From: Zea mays
Lineage: Eukaryota > Streptophyta > Magnoliopsida > Poales > Poaceae
Assembly: GCF_902167145.1 (NCBI RefSeq)
Contig: NC_050099.1
Span: 10,182,434-10,246,433, forward strand
Reading direction: 5' to 3'
DNA length: 64,000 nucleotides
This document shows, piece after piece, positions 23,739-36,430 of this stretch. Numbering within the stretch: position 1 is the first letter of the stretch; each line of letters opens with the position of its first letter. A model generated the notes under the pieces. The model was given only the letters and a program-made list of their open reading frames with translations, made no database searches and was not told the origin of the DNA. Made by a program: the position numbers and the translations under genes.

Positions 23739-26700
23739 TTAAGAAGATCTAGGGAAAAGATGGGGGAAGTCTATACGAAGCTCTTCTTCTCTTTCCCACG
23801 TTGCTTCATCTTCACCGTGGTGACTCCATTGAACTTTGCACATCTTTATAACCTTATTTCTCGTAACTCGAGTCAAAGTGTCCAAAATCTTGATAGGGTA
23901 CTCAGCATAAGTTAGATCATCTTGAACACTAAGGTCTTCCATTGGTAGTTGCTCCTCAGGTACCCTAAGGCACTTTTTCAGCTGAGACATATGGAATACA
24001 TCATGTACATCCGCAAGATGATCCGGTAACTCCAATTGATATGCAACTTCTCCCACTCGCTTTAAGATCAGGAAAGGTCCAATGAAGCGAGGGGACAACT
24101 TTCCTTTAACTTTAAATCTCCTCATACCACGAAGTGGTGACACCTTCAAATAGACATGATCACCCTCCTTAAACTCCAGTAGTCTTCTCCTATTATCAGC
24201 ATAGCTCTTTTGCCTTGATTGTGCAATTCTCAAATTCTCCCTTATCATTCGAACTTGTTCTTCTGCCTCTTGTATAAGTTCAGGCCCAAAGAACTGTCTT
24301 TCTCCAGTTTGATCCCAATACAGTGGAGTCCTGCATTTTCTACCATATAGAGCTTCAAATGGTGACATCTTCAAACTAGCCTGGTAGCTATTATTATAAG
24401 AAAACTCAGCATATGGTAAACTCTTCTCCCAACTGCCACCATGCTTGAGAGCACAAGCTCTTAACATATCTTCCAGCACTTGATTAGTCCTCTCTGTCTG
24501 TCCATTAGTCTGGGAAAGGTAGGCTGAACTAAAATTCAACTTTGTATCCAAGCTCTCATGCATCTTCTTCCAAAATCGAGAAGTAAACTGTGATCCTCGA
24601 TCAGACACGATCTTCTTAGGCACTCCATGTAGACAAACTATCCGAGTCATATACAATTCTGCGAGCTTGGCTCCCGTATAATTAGTCCTCACGGGTATAA
24701 AATGAGCCACCTTTGTCAATCTGTCCACAATTACCCAAATAGAGTCATACCCAGCAGGCGTGCGGGGTAGTCCAACAATAAAATCCATACCAATTTCTTC
24801 CCATTTCCACTCGGGTATCTTCAATGGGTGCAATAATCCAGCGGGTCTTTGATGTTCGGCCTTGACTCTTTGACATACATCACACTTAGCCACATGTGCA
24901 GCAACATCCCTTTTCAGTCCATACCACCAATACTTTTGCTTCAAATCTTGATACATCTTGGTGCTTCTAGGGTGGATGGAGTAATCAGAATCATGAGCTT
25001 CTTTCAATATAGCCTCACGGAGGCTATCGATCTCTGGAACACATATCCGATCTTTGAACCATATAGTACCTTGCTCATCCTCCGTGAATTCTGGAACTCG
25101 ACCTTCCGTGATTAGATCCTTGATCTCTTGAATCTTAGCATCACCAACCTGACCTTTACGAATCTCTTGCTCCAAGGTAGGTTCCAACTCAATGGTGACT
25201 CCTTCAGTGTGAGTAACAATTCCCAAATTGAGTCTCTCAAAGTCTTTAGCTAATTCATCAGGAAGTTGGACGACACAAGCGGAGTGAACATGCTCCTTCC
25301 GACTCAAGGCATCTGCAACCAAATTCGCCTTGCCCGGGTGATACTGAATCTCCAAATCATAATCCTTAATGAGCTCCAACCAACGGCGCTGCCTAAGGTT
25401 GAGATCCTTCTGAGTGAATATATACTTCAAACTCTTATGATCTGTGTACACTTGACACTTAGTTCCCATAATGTAGTGTCTCCATATCTTAAGTGCATGC
25501 ACAACTGCAGCTAGTTCCAAGTCATGAGTGGGGTAGTTCAGTTCATGCTTCCGCAACTGACGAGATGCATAGGCAATCACATGACCATCTTGCATGAGCA
25601 CACATCCAAGTCCTTGGCCACATGCATCACAGTAAATGTCAAATCCCTTCTGCAGATCTGGCATAATCAATACTGGAGGTGACATCAATCTCTCCTTCAA
25701 TTGATCAAAACTCTCTTGACACTTCTCATCCCACTTAAATTCTCTTCCTTTTTCCAAAAGCGACGTCATAGGCTTGGCAATCTTAGAGAATCCTTCAATA
25801 AATCTCCGATAATATCCTGCGAGTCCCAAGAAACTCCGAATCTCCATAACTGTAGTGGGCACTCTCCACTCCATTATCTCCTTCACTTTAGCAGGATCCA
25901 CTGCTATTCCTCCATTAGAAATAATATGACCAAGGAATGGCACCTTGTCAATCCAAAACTCGCACTTGCTGAACTTAGCGTAGAGTTGATTATCTCGCAA
26001 CTTCTGTAGCACCAACCTTAGATGTTGTTCATGATCACTTTCATTCTTAGAATAGATAAGAATATCGTCGATGAATACCACGACGAATCTGTCCAAATAC
26101 TCCATAAACACCTTATTCATCAAATTCATGAAGTAAGCTGGTGCATTGGTTAGTCCAAATGACATAACAGTAAACTCATATAATCCATATCGAGTCGAGA
26201 AAGCCGTCTTGGGAATATCCGATGGTCTAATCCTCATCTGATGGTATCCCGATCGGAAATCAATCTTCGAGAATACCCTAGCACCTCTCATCTGATCAAA
26301 TAGATCCTCAATACGGGGCAACGGGTACTTGTTCTTCACCGTGACATCATTGAGTGATCTATAGTCCACACACATCCGTTGCGATCCATCCTTCTTCTGT
26401 ACAAATAACACCGGTGCTCCCCAAGGTGAGGAACTCGGACGAATGTAACCAGCCTCTTGTAACTCCGTCAACTGCTTCTTCAGTTCCTTCAACTCCTCTA
26501 CGGACATTCTATATGGCCATTTAGAAATAGGAGCGGTTCCAGGTAAGAGATCAATAACAAACTCAACTTCTCTATCAGGTGGCATCCCTGGTAACTCCTC
26601 TGGAAAGACATCTGGAAAATCTCTAACCACCCGGATGTTGTTACCAACAGACTCCTCAGGCATAAAGAACATTGCACGCATGGATGAGGAGGTTACTGCA

Positions 26701-27572
26701 ATATTAACTTGAAATCTTTCTCCTTTAGCAGTAGTGAGTTCTACGGTACCTCGACCACATGCTATAACGGCCTTTGCCTTTCTTAGCCATGACATACCAA
26801 GGATCAGATCTATACTGCTTGACTCTAATATTATAGCAGTGGCTTCAAATTCTCTACCCATAATGGTCAAGGTCAATCTACGTGTCATTTGATTCGCCTC
26901 AACAGGCCCTTTAGGTGTAATTACTATCAGGGGTTTTCTCATATTTAGCAGTGGTATTTCATTTGTGTTGGCATATCTAGCAGACATGAATGAATGTGTA
27001 GCACCAGAATCAAACAATATGGTTGCAGGAATTGCATTAACGTAAAACATACCAATCACGAGGTCACCGCCATCTAGAGTATCATCAACGCTGACTTGAT
27101 TCACCCTGGCTATAGAATATCCCTTGCCAGAACTTGGAGTCTGCTGCCTGTTCTGAACTGGAGTAGTAGCAATCCTCTGTGGGCAGACATTTGCATAGTG
27201 ACCAGTCTTCCCACACTTGAAACAAGTAGTGCCGGGACTCTGTCCTGAGAACTTCGTCGGGGTGCCAGTGGGGGTAGCCTGTCGAGGAGGTGGAGTCCTC
27301 AGTGGTGACTGCTGAACTGGGCGTGGTCCTCCTGGTCGGGTCGGTGTACCCTGTGGTGAACTGTAGCGAGGACGAACACTGCTGCTTCCTTGTCCTTGAG
27401 ATATTGCCTTTCTCTTCAAATCTCCCAGCTGAACACGCTTGTGTTCAATAGCAAGAGCCTTATCCAACAGTCTCTGAAATGATGGAAAAGTGTGTGCAAC
27501 CAGTGCATACTGTAGTGGTCCATTAAGTCCTTCAATAAAATGCTCCTGCTTCCTCTCGTCTTCAGTAACTTC
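23739..27572 (-). CDS. Element C gag end and pol: zinc knuckle, protease, RT, RNase H, integrase, chromodomain
   Basis: This open stretch of 1,277 codons follows the internal gag stop in the same frame. Counting from Met at 27467, it shows a zinc knuckle ([14 protein letters not shown], 82-95), protease (DSG, 153-155) and RT (about 300-480, FIDDIL with Asp 467-468). RNase H has D614, E651, D676 and D719. The integrase finger is H825, H832, C862, C865; the core is D895, D956, E992 with the usual 35-residue gap. A chromodomain ends the protein (about 1180-1242, [14 protein letters not shown]). All catalytic residues I could check are present. The enzymes would copy and insert the element; the chromodomain is thought to guide insertion into heterochromatin. 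Expression as a gag fusion is blocked by the upstream stop. Confidence 0.95.
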   Translation of the reverse strand, partial: EVTEDERKQEHFIEGLNGPLQYALVAHTFPSFQRLLDKALAIEHKRVQLGDLKRKAISQGQGSSSVRPRYSSPQGTPTRPGGPRPVQQSPLRTPPPRQATPTGTPTKFSGQSPGTTCFKCGKTGHYANVCPQRIATTPVQNRQQTPSSGKGYSIARVNQVSVDDTLDGGDLVIGMFYVNAIPATILFDSGATHSFMSARYANTNEIPLLNMRKPLIVITPKGPVEANQMTRRLTLTIMGREFEATAIILESSSIDLILGMSWLRKAKAVIACGRGTVELTTAKGERFQVNIAVTSSSMRAMFFMPEESVGNNIRVVRDFPDVFPEELPGMPPDREVEFVIDLLPGTAPISKWPYRMSVEELKELKKQLTELQEAGYIRPSSSPWGAPVLFVQKKDGSQRMCVDYRSLNDVTVKNKYPLPRIEDLFDQMRGARVFSKIDFRSGYHQMRIRPSDIPKTAFSTRYGLYEFTVMSFGLTNAPAYFMNLMNKVFMEYLDRFVVVFIDDILIYSKNESDHEQHLRLVLQKLRDNQLYAKFSKCEFWIDKVPFLGHIISNGGIAVDPAKVKEIMEWRVPTTVMEIRSFLGLAGYYRRFIEGFSKIAKPMTSLLEKGREFKWDEKCQESFDQLKERLMSPPVLIMPDLQKGFDIYCDACGQGLGCVLMQDGHVIAYASRQLRKHELNYPTHDLELAAVVHALKIWRHYIMGTKCQVYTDHKSLKYIFTQKDLNLRQRRWLELIKDYDLEIQYHPGKANLVADALSRKEHVHSACVVQLPDELAKDFERLNLGIVTHTEGVTIELEPTLEQEIRKGQVGDAKIQEIKDLITEGRVPEFTEDEQGTIWFKDRICVPEIDSLREAILKEAHDSDYSIHPRSTKMYQDLKQKYWWYGLKRDVAAHVAKCDVCQRVKAEHQRPAGLLHPLKIPEWKWEEIGMDFIVGLPRTPAGYDSIWVIVDRLTKVAHFIPVRTNYTGAKLAELYMTRIVCLHGVPKKIVSDRGSQFTSRFWKKMHESLDTKLNFSSAYLSQTNGQTERTNQVLEDMLRACALKHGGSWEKSLPYAEFSYNNSYQASLKMSPFEALYGRKCRTPLYWDQTGERQFFGPELIQEAEEQVRMIRENLRIAQSRQKSYADNRRRLLEFKEGDHVYLKVSPLRGMRRFKVKGKLSPRFIGPFLILKRVGEVAYQLELPDHLADVHDVFHMSQLKKCLRVPEEQLPMEDLSVQDDLTYAEYPIKILDTLTRVTRNKVIKMCKVQWSHHGEDEATWEREEELRIDFPHLFPRSS

Positions 27573-27575
27573 TTA

Positions 27576-28316
27576 AGGGGCATATCTGGATAACTGAATA
27601 AACTTGTCGCGGTACTCGCTGACTGACATACTCCCTTGCTTCAGCGACAGAAATTTCTTCTTCTTGATCTTTATCATCCCAGCTGGAATATGGTAGTTCC
27701 TGAACTGTGTGCTGAACTCTGCCCAAGTGATAGTATCAGCAGCATCGTGGGCAGCAGTATAAGAATCCCACCAGTCCGCAGCAGGACCAGTCAGACGTCC
27801 AGAAGCATATAAAACCTTCTCCCGGTCAGTACATTGTGCAATATTCAGCATCTTCTCAACGGACTTCAGCCAATCATCTGCGTCCAGTGGATCAGGTGAG
27901 CTAGCGAATGTAGGTGGCTTATGACTCATGAACTCCCGGTGCTTATCACGGGGTGGAACTGGTGGTGGTGGTGGAGGCAGTGGCACTTGTTGCTGCTGTT
28001 GCTGTTGTTGTTGATGTTGTTGTGCCCTCCTTTCCTGGCGTATCTCATCCCGCTCCTGGCGCAACTCCTGCCGTATATCTTCTCTTTCCTGACGCATCTC
28101 TTGGCGTTCTTGCTGCATCTGGGCACGCATATCAGCCATAGTATCTGCCATTTGCTGCATCACCGCCATCTGAGCAGCAACCAGTGGGTCAACTCCGCCT
28201 GGTGGAGGATTTGGAGGATTCATCTCTGCAGGCTGTGGCTGAGGTTGTCTGTATATTCTCCGAGTGTGTCGATTAAGAGGCAAATCAATTCCACCACCCC
28301 GCCTGGTATTGACCAT
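27576..28316 (-). pseudogene. Element C gag, N-terminal part, ended by an internal stop
   Basis: The likely start is Met at 28316 (MVNTRRGG); another in-frame Met lies five codons upstream. The protein has a Met/Gln/Arg-rich coiled-coil-like region with repeated RQE/RDE units, a Gln run and a Pro run. The retrotransposon gag domain follows (FASSPDPLDADDWL, then AADWWDSY and FRNYHIPAG). TAA at 27573-27575 ends it within gag (RYAP-stop-EV), where relatives have Glu, so it is a G to T change. Reading resumes in the same frame, so one base separates this copy from a full 1,525-residue gag-pol. Confidence 0.9.
27955..28020 (-). repeat. Trinucleotide runs coding polyGln and polyPro in element C gag
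   Basis: CAA/CAG-type and CCA-type repeats (minus strand) code about a dozen near-continuous Gln followed by a Pro run. Such runs are prone to length change. Confidence 0.8.
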
Positions 28317-28331
28317 CTGAGTTAGATACAT

Positions 28332-28775
28332 ATGGTAAGAAAATAGCAGCCAAGGCAGTAATTACAATCATGTTTCTTTGGGGGATTTATTAGCTAAGTA
28401 GATTAGTGTGTCACCTACTAAAGCTAATACAATACCTTATAGTGGTACATGCTAAGATGTCCATCTATACTATTTCAATCAATCAAAGAAGCAAATCAGG
28501 CATCGATCATCAGAACAATCAACCAATATTTTTAATAGAGAAAATAGTTTTAATTTTGTCTTAGGCTTCCTATCTCTTAAAAATGTCATAGGGGTAGGGA
28601 TTCCAAGGTGTGAAATCCGTCTTGTCTCAGAGTAGAAAAGGTAAGAATGATCAGAGTGGAACAGTAGAAGGTGAGACAGGATCAAGATAAGTATAGAAAG
28701 AATTAGAATAAGATAAGTAGGTAAGGGTTTTGTCCATTTCTATCTAGGTTTCGTCCTACAGTCAACATTTCCTCT
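28332..28775 (-). other. 5' leader of element C
   Basis: This stretch of about 445 bp lies between the primer-binding site and gag. No convincing gene is seen; it presumably carries packaging and dimerisation signals. Confidence 0.6.
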
Positions 28776-28786
28776 GATACCACTTC
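28770..28786 (-). other. Primer-binding site of element C
   Basis: The minus strand reads GAAGTGGTATCAGAGGA right after the 5' LTR. TGGTATCAGAGG is complementary to the 3' end of plant initiator methionine tRNA. Confidence 0.85.
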
Positions 28787-31700
28787 TGTAACACCCGGGC
28801 TTTAAAGAACAAAGCCGGGTGCATCTCATACATGCGCCAAAGAAGACAACATATATAATAACAGAGTGTATAGAGATAAATGTCATAAATCATCAGAGTA
28901 ATTATTACATAGCGGAAGACTTATTACAAAATAAAGAAATAAATGTAAAACGAACTAAGGATCGTCGGCGCAAATGTCAACTGAGAAACGCCACCTAGAT
29001 CAGATCATACTCCTCGCCTTGTGGCTCCTCCTGAACCACCTGCTCTTATCCTGTGGGGGGGTGTGAGACAGCAAGAGTGAGCTCACATACGTTCATAGCT
29101 CAACAAGTCGTGGGGAATAATGTGGCATGAACTCACCAAAGGTGGGAGTTCATGTAGTGTAAGGCTGATCAATGAGATAAAGGCTGAAGCTGAGCATTGC
29201 TTTTATAAGTTGGTCAAAATTTTATTAGCAGTTACTAAGTGTAAGTAAATACCAATCCATAGTAATAATAAGTAAAAGTAATAACAAAATAATCCCAAAT
29301 GCAATGAGATGACAGATTAAGTTTAAGTTCCATAATTTAATCATGTGAGTGTCCGAGCCGCTCATGACCGTGAGCACGGCTAGTATACCAGTTTTACACT
29401 CTGCAGAGGTTGCGCATCTTTACCCACAAGTCGTGTTACCCATTTGCCACGGAGTTGATCAGACTCCATACACCTCTACCTAGGAAGCGAGGCAGGGTAC
29501 CACTACGAGGCCTTTACAAAGTTCCACTAGCTTCAGACTACCCGCTACAGTTTATAGGAAGTTCCAATGCAGGGTTCCTGACTGACTGCCATCGCAGCAG
29601 AATCAACCAGGGACCTCCCTACACTGACCACTCCCCTACTGCCCTTGCCCCTTTCGGGTAAGGTAGCCCTCCACTAGCTTTCCTAGTTAATCAGCCAAGG
29701 GCGTCCCATTAAACCCTTGTGGTAGCACTGTTTTCCCGGGTGGTTCTCCATGTTCCCATTAACATAATGATCTTAACATGAACATTAAATAATGAACAGA
29801 TAATAACAAGTATAAAAATGAGTGATGAATATCTCTATACCCAAATCCACATAAAGCAATAGCATGAACTACCCAAAACTTTAGTAGTGAAACCAGTGGT
29901 GAAACAAGGTATAAAGATAGTCAAAATCTAGGGTATCCTATTGGGTCCCAGCAAAATTATCCTATGCAGATCATTATGAATAATAAGAACATGAATGGGT
30001 AAAAGAAGTGATCAAGGGCACAACTTGCCTTCAATGAGCTCCTGCTCAGCTATCTCTACTTGTTGAACCTCAGTTTCCACAGTGGCTTGCTCGTCTACTC
30101 GCATCAACATAATACATACATAGTATAGCCAAGATCAACATCACACCAAACAGATGAATAAAATATACAGTAAAAATCTACACATTAAAATGAGATCATA
30201 GGAACTGGAATCACTAAATTTGGAGTTATAGAATTCAAGTTATGAATTTTCTAAGATTTAATGTGCCTGAAACAGGGTTAAATGATAAATAAATGTTCTA
30301 ACAGAGTTCATGTCAAAACAGTGTCTCTAAGTGTTAGAGAATATTATTACAAAATTTTAGAAATTTGAATGGCTCAATTTGGACTAAAAATGGATTTTCT
30401 ATGGATTAAATAAGTTCTAGGAATTGTTTATATATTAAAAAATCCATTTCTGAATTTATTTACTTGATTTTCATGAGTTCTGGACTGGGCGTCAATATCT
30501 GAAGAACTCAGGGGCTCAGGCGCAAGATTACCGAGACTCAGTGAATAGTTCCACTGGACGGCGGGTTGATTCCTAGATTTTCTAGGGTCTCTTCTGCAAA
30601 CCGGTAAAGTGAAGGGGTACGGGCGAAACTGAGCCGCCCGATCAGAAACGGAGGGCTCAGATTAGATCTGGGTTCCGCATGAACCGGTACGCAATGCAGG
30701 CCCTCGGATCCAAGATCCATGGCCAGGGAACACACACCCTCACATCCATCCGATCCCGATCGGATGGCTCTCGCGAATTTGGCCGAATCGTTATCTCACT
30801 TCTAATCAGGACCGTTCGCCGTGCATCCAACGGCGCCCGGACACCCCCCTTCTCCTCCTACCCCACGACGGCGGCGCATACCACCCACTCGGCGGAGCAT
30901 CGCCGGAGGAACACAATCCCCGGCAATATCGTACCAAATTCCCGAACCCGAGGTTCTAAGCGTAACTAAATTGATGATGAATCGAAGGGAGCAATTCTTA
31001 CAGGCGCGGACAACTCACACTGATCGATAGGCGTTGTGGTGTGGACGAACGGCTGTGCTCCCGCTCCGGTGAGAGATTCCCGGACTTCCGATGCGCAGCG
31101 CACCCCGATTCCGAGGGATATACCCTCCCGGACGTCCCTCCTTTTGCCTAGATGGCTTCACGGGTTCACGCCGACGACGCACGCCAGAATCGACTACGGC
31201 GGCGGTGGAACAATGGTGCGGTGAAGTTCGATTATGGCTACGCGGGTTCTAGGTCACGGGAACCAAGGCGACCGAGCGGGGCACTATATGGGCGCGACGC
31301 GGCCGAGGTGTTTCAATGGCCGAAGCCGGAATCCGCGGAGTAGGGCGCGGTCAATAGCCATGGCGGAAGAATCGGTTGGTTCGGCCATGACCAGCTGGGG
31401 CAACGATGATAGGTGGGGCCACGAGTGCAGCGACAGAGCGAACGCGCGGCGCGGAGTCACAGCGGCTGGCATGCGGGTCCCGCAGAGCAGCGAGGGAAGG
31501 AAATCACGGTCGACGCGCGTGAGGCTGCCCTGTGGGCCCAACGTGTCGGCGCGCGCCAGCGGACGCAAGATGGGCTGCGCGGGTGTGAATGGATAGTGGG
31601 CCAGAATGGAAGCTGGCGGCCTGCTTAGGTTAGATTAGTTTTATTCTTTTCCTTTTTTTTTCTTCCTTTTATTTCCAAATCCCATTTTCAATTCAGATTT

Positions 31701-32104
31701 GAATTCGAATCTTGTGCCAAATTGTCCTCAAATTATATTGTGAGACTAGAAGTACCAATTTCAGAAATATACTTACATACATATTATTTATTTATTTTCA
31801 CATCATTTCTCTTTTTGGTTTCACTTTTAGAATTTCTTTTCTTCTTTTCCAAACTCTAGAATTTCTTTTAGGATTCAATTTCCCATTCGGGTATTAACAT
31901 TATTATTATTATTATTTTGTTTACCATATTTTTATATCATCACAAAATGCACACAAGGTAAAATCCAGCGTGATGCACAAGTTATTTAGGTTTTCTTGGT
32001 TCTAATTGCTCACTTAACTAGTGTTGATCACATGCAATGAATAGTCGAGGCCACAACAAATGAGTTTTTCTCTATCCACCTTTATTACACTTTTGAGTAT
32101 TACA
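28787..32104 (-). repeat. 5' LTR of element C (3,318 bp)
   Basis: This LTR is nearly identical to the one at 20382-23700. Differences I can see include 29047, 29230, 29294, 30680, 30709, 31041 and one base fewer in the C/T run near 31650. Confidence 0.95.
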
Positions 32105-32109
32105 GCCCA

Positions 32110-32560
32110 TCATACATAGGGAGCTGAGGTGGCTTGTATGAGGAGGCCATGGGATAGCTTGTAGTTCTGCTGCCAGGGGAGAAGCAGCATTAAAGGTAAA
32201 TGTATCATGATTAAAATCTTCATACCATCCATCCTCGTTGAATAGGCCTTCTTGATGAAGCTCCCTGCGCTGGGGCCTTCGATCTTGTTCGTCTTGAGCA
32301 AGATGGCGTACTTCTTCAGTGGCTTCGTCGATCTGCCTTTGAAGATCAGCCAGTCAGGCCATCTTCCCCTTCTTCCTTTGTACTTGCTGATGGGTTATCT
32401 CCATGTTTCTAATTTCTTGGTCCAACTCTTCCTCCTGGAGTGTTGGACTAGTGGCCTTCCTCTTCTAGCTTTGGGCCTCTCGGAGAGAAAGGGTCTCTTG
32501 ATTTGGGACCAGTGGCTGTAGTGCAGCAGCCCCTGGCGCTGAAGTTTTCTTTGGCGGCAT
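32110..32560 (-). pseudogene. Element A gag, N-terminal part
   Basis: A Met at 32560 starts MPPKKTSAPG about 60 bases after the primer-binding site. The piece is rich in Gln, Glu and Arg, and ends where chromovirus C is inserted. Nonsense codons (near 32470 and 32358) and a frameshift before 32110 break it. The gag domain proper continues at 20376. Confidence 0.75.
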
Positions 32561-32599
32561 GACGAAGGTCGGTGCTTGCCGAAGGTGGTCGAAAAAAGG

Positions 32600-32621
32600 G
32601 TTCACCGGAGGTGGGCGCCAA
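32600..32621 (-). other. Primer-binding site of element A
   Basis: The minus strand reads TTGGCGCCCACCTCCGGTGA next to the 5' LTR, identical to the site of element B at 54469-54488. The tRNA was not determined. Confidence 0.8.
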
Positions 32622-33294
32622 TGTTGGGGACTTGTTCTCAAATACTATGAATTAAGAACAAGGCAACACAGAAAAAGGTTAATGGTTAATGCCCTTCGTC
32701 CTTCGAAGCATTATTTCCCTCAGGATATAATGTTCTTCAGACGAAGGTCATGAAGGACGTACCTTCATCATCATAGTTTATATTAATGAAAGGAGAAGCA
32801 TATGAGACATGAGAAATAACGTAAATGATCATATAGCATCATTAATATTTCTTCATTATATCATTATGAATGAACGTGAACAATATTGAATTACATTTAT
32901 ACCTTTGGCTTGATAGAAGACAAAAATCCAAGCATGACGTACGAGCAAATGCAAGTCAACGTGAAAAGTACGGGAGTACTGTTCATCTATTTATAGGCAC
33001 AGGGCGCAGCCTGTGTAAAATTACATTTATGTCCTTCACATTTACTATTGTATTATGGACAACTCATCGAGGACTGGATGGCCTTTTCCCCTTTAAGTCG
33101 GTTCCTTTTTCCGCTGTCGAGCCAAAGCTATTCCACCCGTAGCTTCGGAGCAGCATCATCCTTCGTTCTGACCATGCTTCTTACGTCGTGTACGACTTTG
33201 ATCTATATCCGAAGGTACCTATTTACATGTTACACTTGGAAAACATTGTTAAACCATGTTTTTGAGGACCTTTGGAGGACGAAGGCCCCCAACA
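32622..33294 (-). repeat. 5' LTR of element A (673 bp)
   Basis: The sense LTR starts TGTTGGGGGCCTTCG and carries many CCGAAG/CTTCGG motifs typical of Cinful/Zeon-like LTRs. A sense TATA box (CCTATAAATAG) lies at about 32986-32997. Confidence 0.92.
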
Positions 33295-33299
33295 GGGGG

Positions 33300-33904
33300 A
33301 GAAGCTATTAGAGGGCTCTCAAAGTCTCCGTTTTTGGCGATTCATGCCAAAGGGGGAGAAAATATTAAGCCCAAAGCAAAAGGACCACACCACCACCATT
33401 TTAAGATTTTCGAAATGAAGTTTTAATTAGTATTTTTCAATTGGTATTTATCTCAATTGATGTATTCTCAAATTAATATCTAAAATCAATTGGTGTCTAT
33501 GTTTTACTTGATTTGTGATAGTAAAATTTCAAATTGATATCTTTCTCAAAACCCTCTTGAAAGCAAAGAGGAGAATTTCATTCAGGGGGAGTTTTGTTTA
33601 GTCAAAGGAAAAGCATTTGAAACAGGAGGAGAATTTTCAAATCATAGAAATGCTTATTGCAATATCTTTCCTATACCTTTGACTATTTGCAAAAAGATTT
33701 TCCAAAAAGATTTGCAAAACAAAACATGTGGTGCAAAAGTGGTCCAAAATGTTAAATAAAAGAAAAACCAATCCATTCATATCTAGTGAGATTTTCAATT
33801 GGTTTAACTCCAAGCAATCCATTGATAAATGCAAACTAGTTACATTTCTGCACTTTACATTTGCTTTGGTTTGTGTTGGCATCAATCACCAGAAAGGGGG
33901 AGAT
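33300..33904 (+). other. Sirevirus 3' non-coding region with multiple polypurine tracts
   Basis: No gene is seen. Purine tracts of the form AAAGGGGGAGA occur near 33350, 33580 and immediately before the 3' LTR (33893-33904). Several such tracts before the 3' LTR are a known Sirevirus trait. Confidence 0.75.
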
Positions 33905-34591
33905 TGAAAGGGAAATTGGGTTAACCATTTCTTATAATTAATTTTGGTGGATTGAATGTCTACACAAACATATGGACTAACTAGTTTGTCTAGAATTCAT
34001 GTATTACAGATGCATAAGATTCAACACAAACCAATAAAACAATCAAGTTAGGGACACAAATTTAGAGGAGCAAAAGTACTTGCATGTGCTGAAGAATGGC
34101 GCACCAAACTGTCCGTTGTGCCACCGGACAGTGTTTGGTGCACCAGGACCATATAAATGTCAACCAGCCACTCTCGGGAAAACTAAGGCGCGCTCCACTA
34201 TAATTCACCGGACTGTCCGGTGTGCCATCGGACTGTCCGGTGAGCCAACAGAGCAACGACTATCTGCACCAACAGTCGACTCTGACAGAAGGAACAGTGC
34301 ATCACAATACCACGCAGAAGTCAGAGCAGCGAAGTCAGATGGGCACTGGACTGTCCGGTGTGGCACCGGACTGTCCAGTGTCGCAGGAGGACAAAGCCTC
34401 CAACGGTCGACTAGCTCCGAACCCTAACGATTGGGTGACGTGGTGGCGCACCGGACAAAGAACAGTGCCTGTCTGGTGGCGCACCGGACTGTCTAGTGCG
34501 CCCATCGCCAGCAGCCTCCCCAACGGCTATGGAAGTGGTTGGGGGCTATAAATACCCCCCAACCACCTCATTCATATCCATCCAAGCATTC

Positions 34592-36388
34592 GACGTCTCG
34601 GGCGTCGAAGGTCAATGGCACGTGGGACCACTTTGTCTGCACGACCGGGCCGGTGACGGCGACGTGGTTGATGCTGCGGTAGTGATCCCTCTTCTGCCAC
34701 TTTGTGTCGAAGTCGGCGCTGGACCCCCCGGTGATCATATGTATGACTCCGCGATACGGCTGATCGGCGAAGTCCTCTTGTTTCGGGGCATGGGGGTGGT
34801 GGATGTTTTGTTGCTGCTGATGTGGAAGAGGGGGTGGGGGAGGTACGATTTGTACTTCCTGGTGGCGTTGGTATGAGTGGTGCGGTGGATGCGGAGCGGG
34901 GGCGTGGATGTATGGTGGAGGGGGCTGCTGATATGTGTGTGCGACAACTCTAGGGTTGTCGGCTGGTTGCGCCCATGCCATCCTGTCTCTGGTGGCCTTC
35001 GTCTCTGGGCAGTCTCTGGTTTGGTGGACGCAGTCTTCGCCGTGAAACAGGCAGTAAAATCGGAGCGGCGGTTGCGCACGTCCCCGGCCTCGTCCGCGAG
35101 TTCCGTTTCTGTGGCCCTGGGGGGGTATTCCTGGCGCCGAGGGGCCTCACTGCGGGGTGCTGGTTGGTGATGTTGTGCACCTGCTGCTGATTGCGGTTGT
35201 CCCGGCCGGAGTCTGGTTGCGGAGTCCTCGTCCACGTGCGGCTGGACTGTGGAACATCTTTGGGTTTCCTCTGAGACTCAATTTTGCGCTGGTGGAGTTC
35301 TTCGGATTTGGCATATTTTTCAAATAGTTGGTACAACTCCTAGAGGTTTTTGGGCGGATCCCTGATGCAGTGGCTGTAGAGGACGCCAGCCCGAAGGCCA
35401 CTGATGGCGTAGTGGATAGCGATTTGGTCATCAACCGAGGGTAGCTGTGACTTGAGTGCCAGAAATTTGCGGTAGTACTCCTGTAGAGTCTCCTTTTCCA
35501 ACTGCTTGCAGAGTGAGAGTTTGGCCAAGGCGTCGGTGTCTGGGCGGTACCCTTGGAAGTTGAGCAGGAATTTGTCCCGAAGGCTTCTCCAGGAGTCAAT
35601 GGACAGCGGGGGCAACCTGGTGAACCAGGTGAGAGCTGGGCCCTCGAGGGCGATGATGAAAGACTTGGCCATCGTGGCTTTGTCCCCTCCGGAAGATGCA
35701 ACCGCGACCTGATAACTCATGATGTACTGTGCTGGGTCAGTGCTTCCGTTGTACTTAGGATAGGTCCCTGCCCGGAAGTTGGCAGGCCAGGGTGTCACTT
35801 GCAGGTGTGGCGCTAGGGGACTTCGCTCGTCGAGGTAGTTGACACCTTGGAATGCCGCGGCGTGTGGGATGGCGTGGTCGTGGTGGGGAAAGTGCAGGTC
35901 TTCGACTTGTGCGCGCTGTTGCAGGGGTGGCCCTTGTTGCAGGCCGAAGTGGCCTTCGCACTGCATTAGCGCGATCTCTTGCTCGAGCTCCTGGGCCTTC
36001 TGCTCTTCGTCTCGTATCATTCGCCGCACCTTGGCTTGTGCAGACACACGTTGGCTCTTGGCCTCAAGTATCTCTTTTTGCTTCTAGAGATTGCGGTTCT
36101 TGATGCGCAGGGCGCGCAGCTGTAGCTGTTCTTCTGCGGAGACACCGATGACTTCGCCGTCCTCGGAGAAGTCTGTGCCCTCTGGTGGAGCGAAACCTGG
36201 GGGAGGTTGCGGCTGTCCTTCAGGGCCGCAGGTGCGGTGAGCATCGTCTTCGCAGGTGCGGAGAACGTCGTCTTCAGTAGCCTCTTGGTGGGTGGAATGG
36301 GTGAGGGCGAGGGCCTTGCCCTTTTTTGCGGCCGCAGTGCTGCCTTCGCAGCCTCGTCAGCCTTCGAGCTAGCTTTCTTAGGTGCCAT
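34592..36388 (-). pseudogene. Element D gag, frameshifted and 3'-truncated
   Basis: The start is Met at 36388 (MAPKKASSKADEAAK), about 35 bases after the primer-binding site. A frameshift precedes 36047, where the retrotransposon gag domain begins (KYNGSTDPAQYIMSYQ, FTRLPPLSIDSWRSL, then RAGVLYSHCIRD). TAG near 35340 (Gln in relatives) interrupts it. A zinc-knuckle-like CLFHGEDCVHQTRDC lies near 35010-35055 in yet another frame. A Pro/His/Gln-rich tail follows, then an ITGGSS segment that in element B lies just ahead of protease. The copy ends there. Confidence 0.8.
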
Positions 36389-36430
36389 CGCGGGTGGTTT
36401 TTTTTCGTAGCACGAACGGTGGGCGCCAAA

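Larger units (their letters stand above)
20382..32104 (-). mobile_element. Element C: nearly intact Tekay/Del-type chromovirus
   Basis: Two LTRs of 3,319 and 3,318 bp flank a complete internal region, with a perfect 5-bp duplication GCCCA at 20377-20381 and 32105-32109. It reads on the minus strand. It has an initiator-Met primer-binding site, gag-pol in one frame with one internal stop, a chromodomain and a polypurine tract. About 20 substitutions and a 1-bp indel separate the LTRs by eye (about 0.6%), roughly 0.2 million years at 1.3e-8 per site per year. It interrupts the gag of element A. It resembles the maize Tekay/Prem1/Xilon-diguus group, but the family name is unverified. Confidence 0.95.
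14086..33294 (-). mobile_element. Element A: Zeon-like, pol-less Tat-lineage Ty3/gypsy element
   Basis: Two 673-bp LTRs (14086-14758 and 32622-33294) face the duplication GGGGG (14081-14085 and 33295-33299). The primer-binding site beside the right LTR and the polypurine tract beside the left LTR show that it runs on the minus strand. Without the nested chromovirus C it is about 7.5 kb. It carries gag but no protease, RT or integrase, plus a large accessory gene on the opposite strand. That structure and size resemble maize Zeon-1, the non-autonomous partner of Cinful. By eye about 28 of 673 LTR positions differ (about 4%), an age of roughly 1.6 million years at 1.3e-8 changes per site per year. 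Confidence 0.9.

Noticed and set aside
27921..28325. Hydrophobic plus-strand frames over element C gag (Leu/Trp/Val-rich)
   Set aside because: They are the antisense of Gln/Pro-coding triplet runs in gag.
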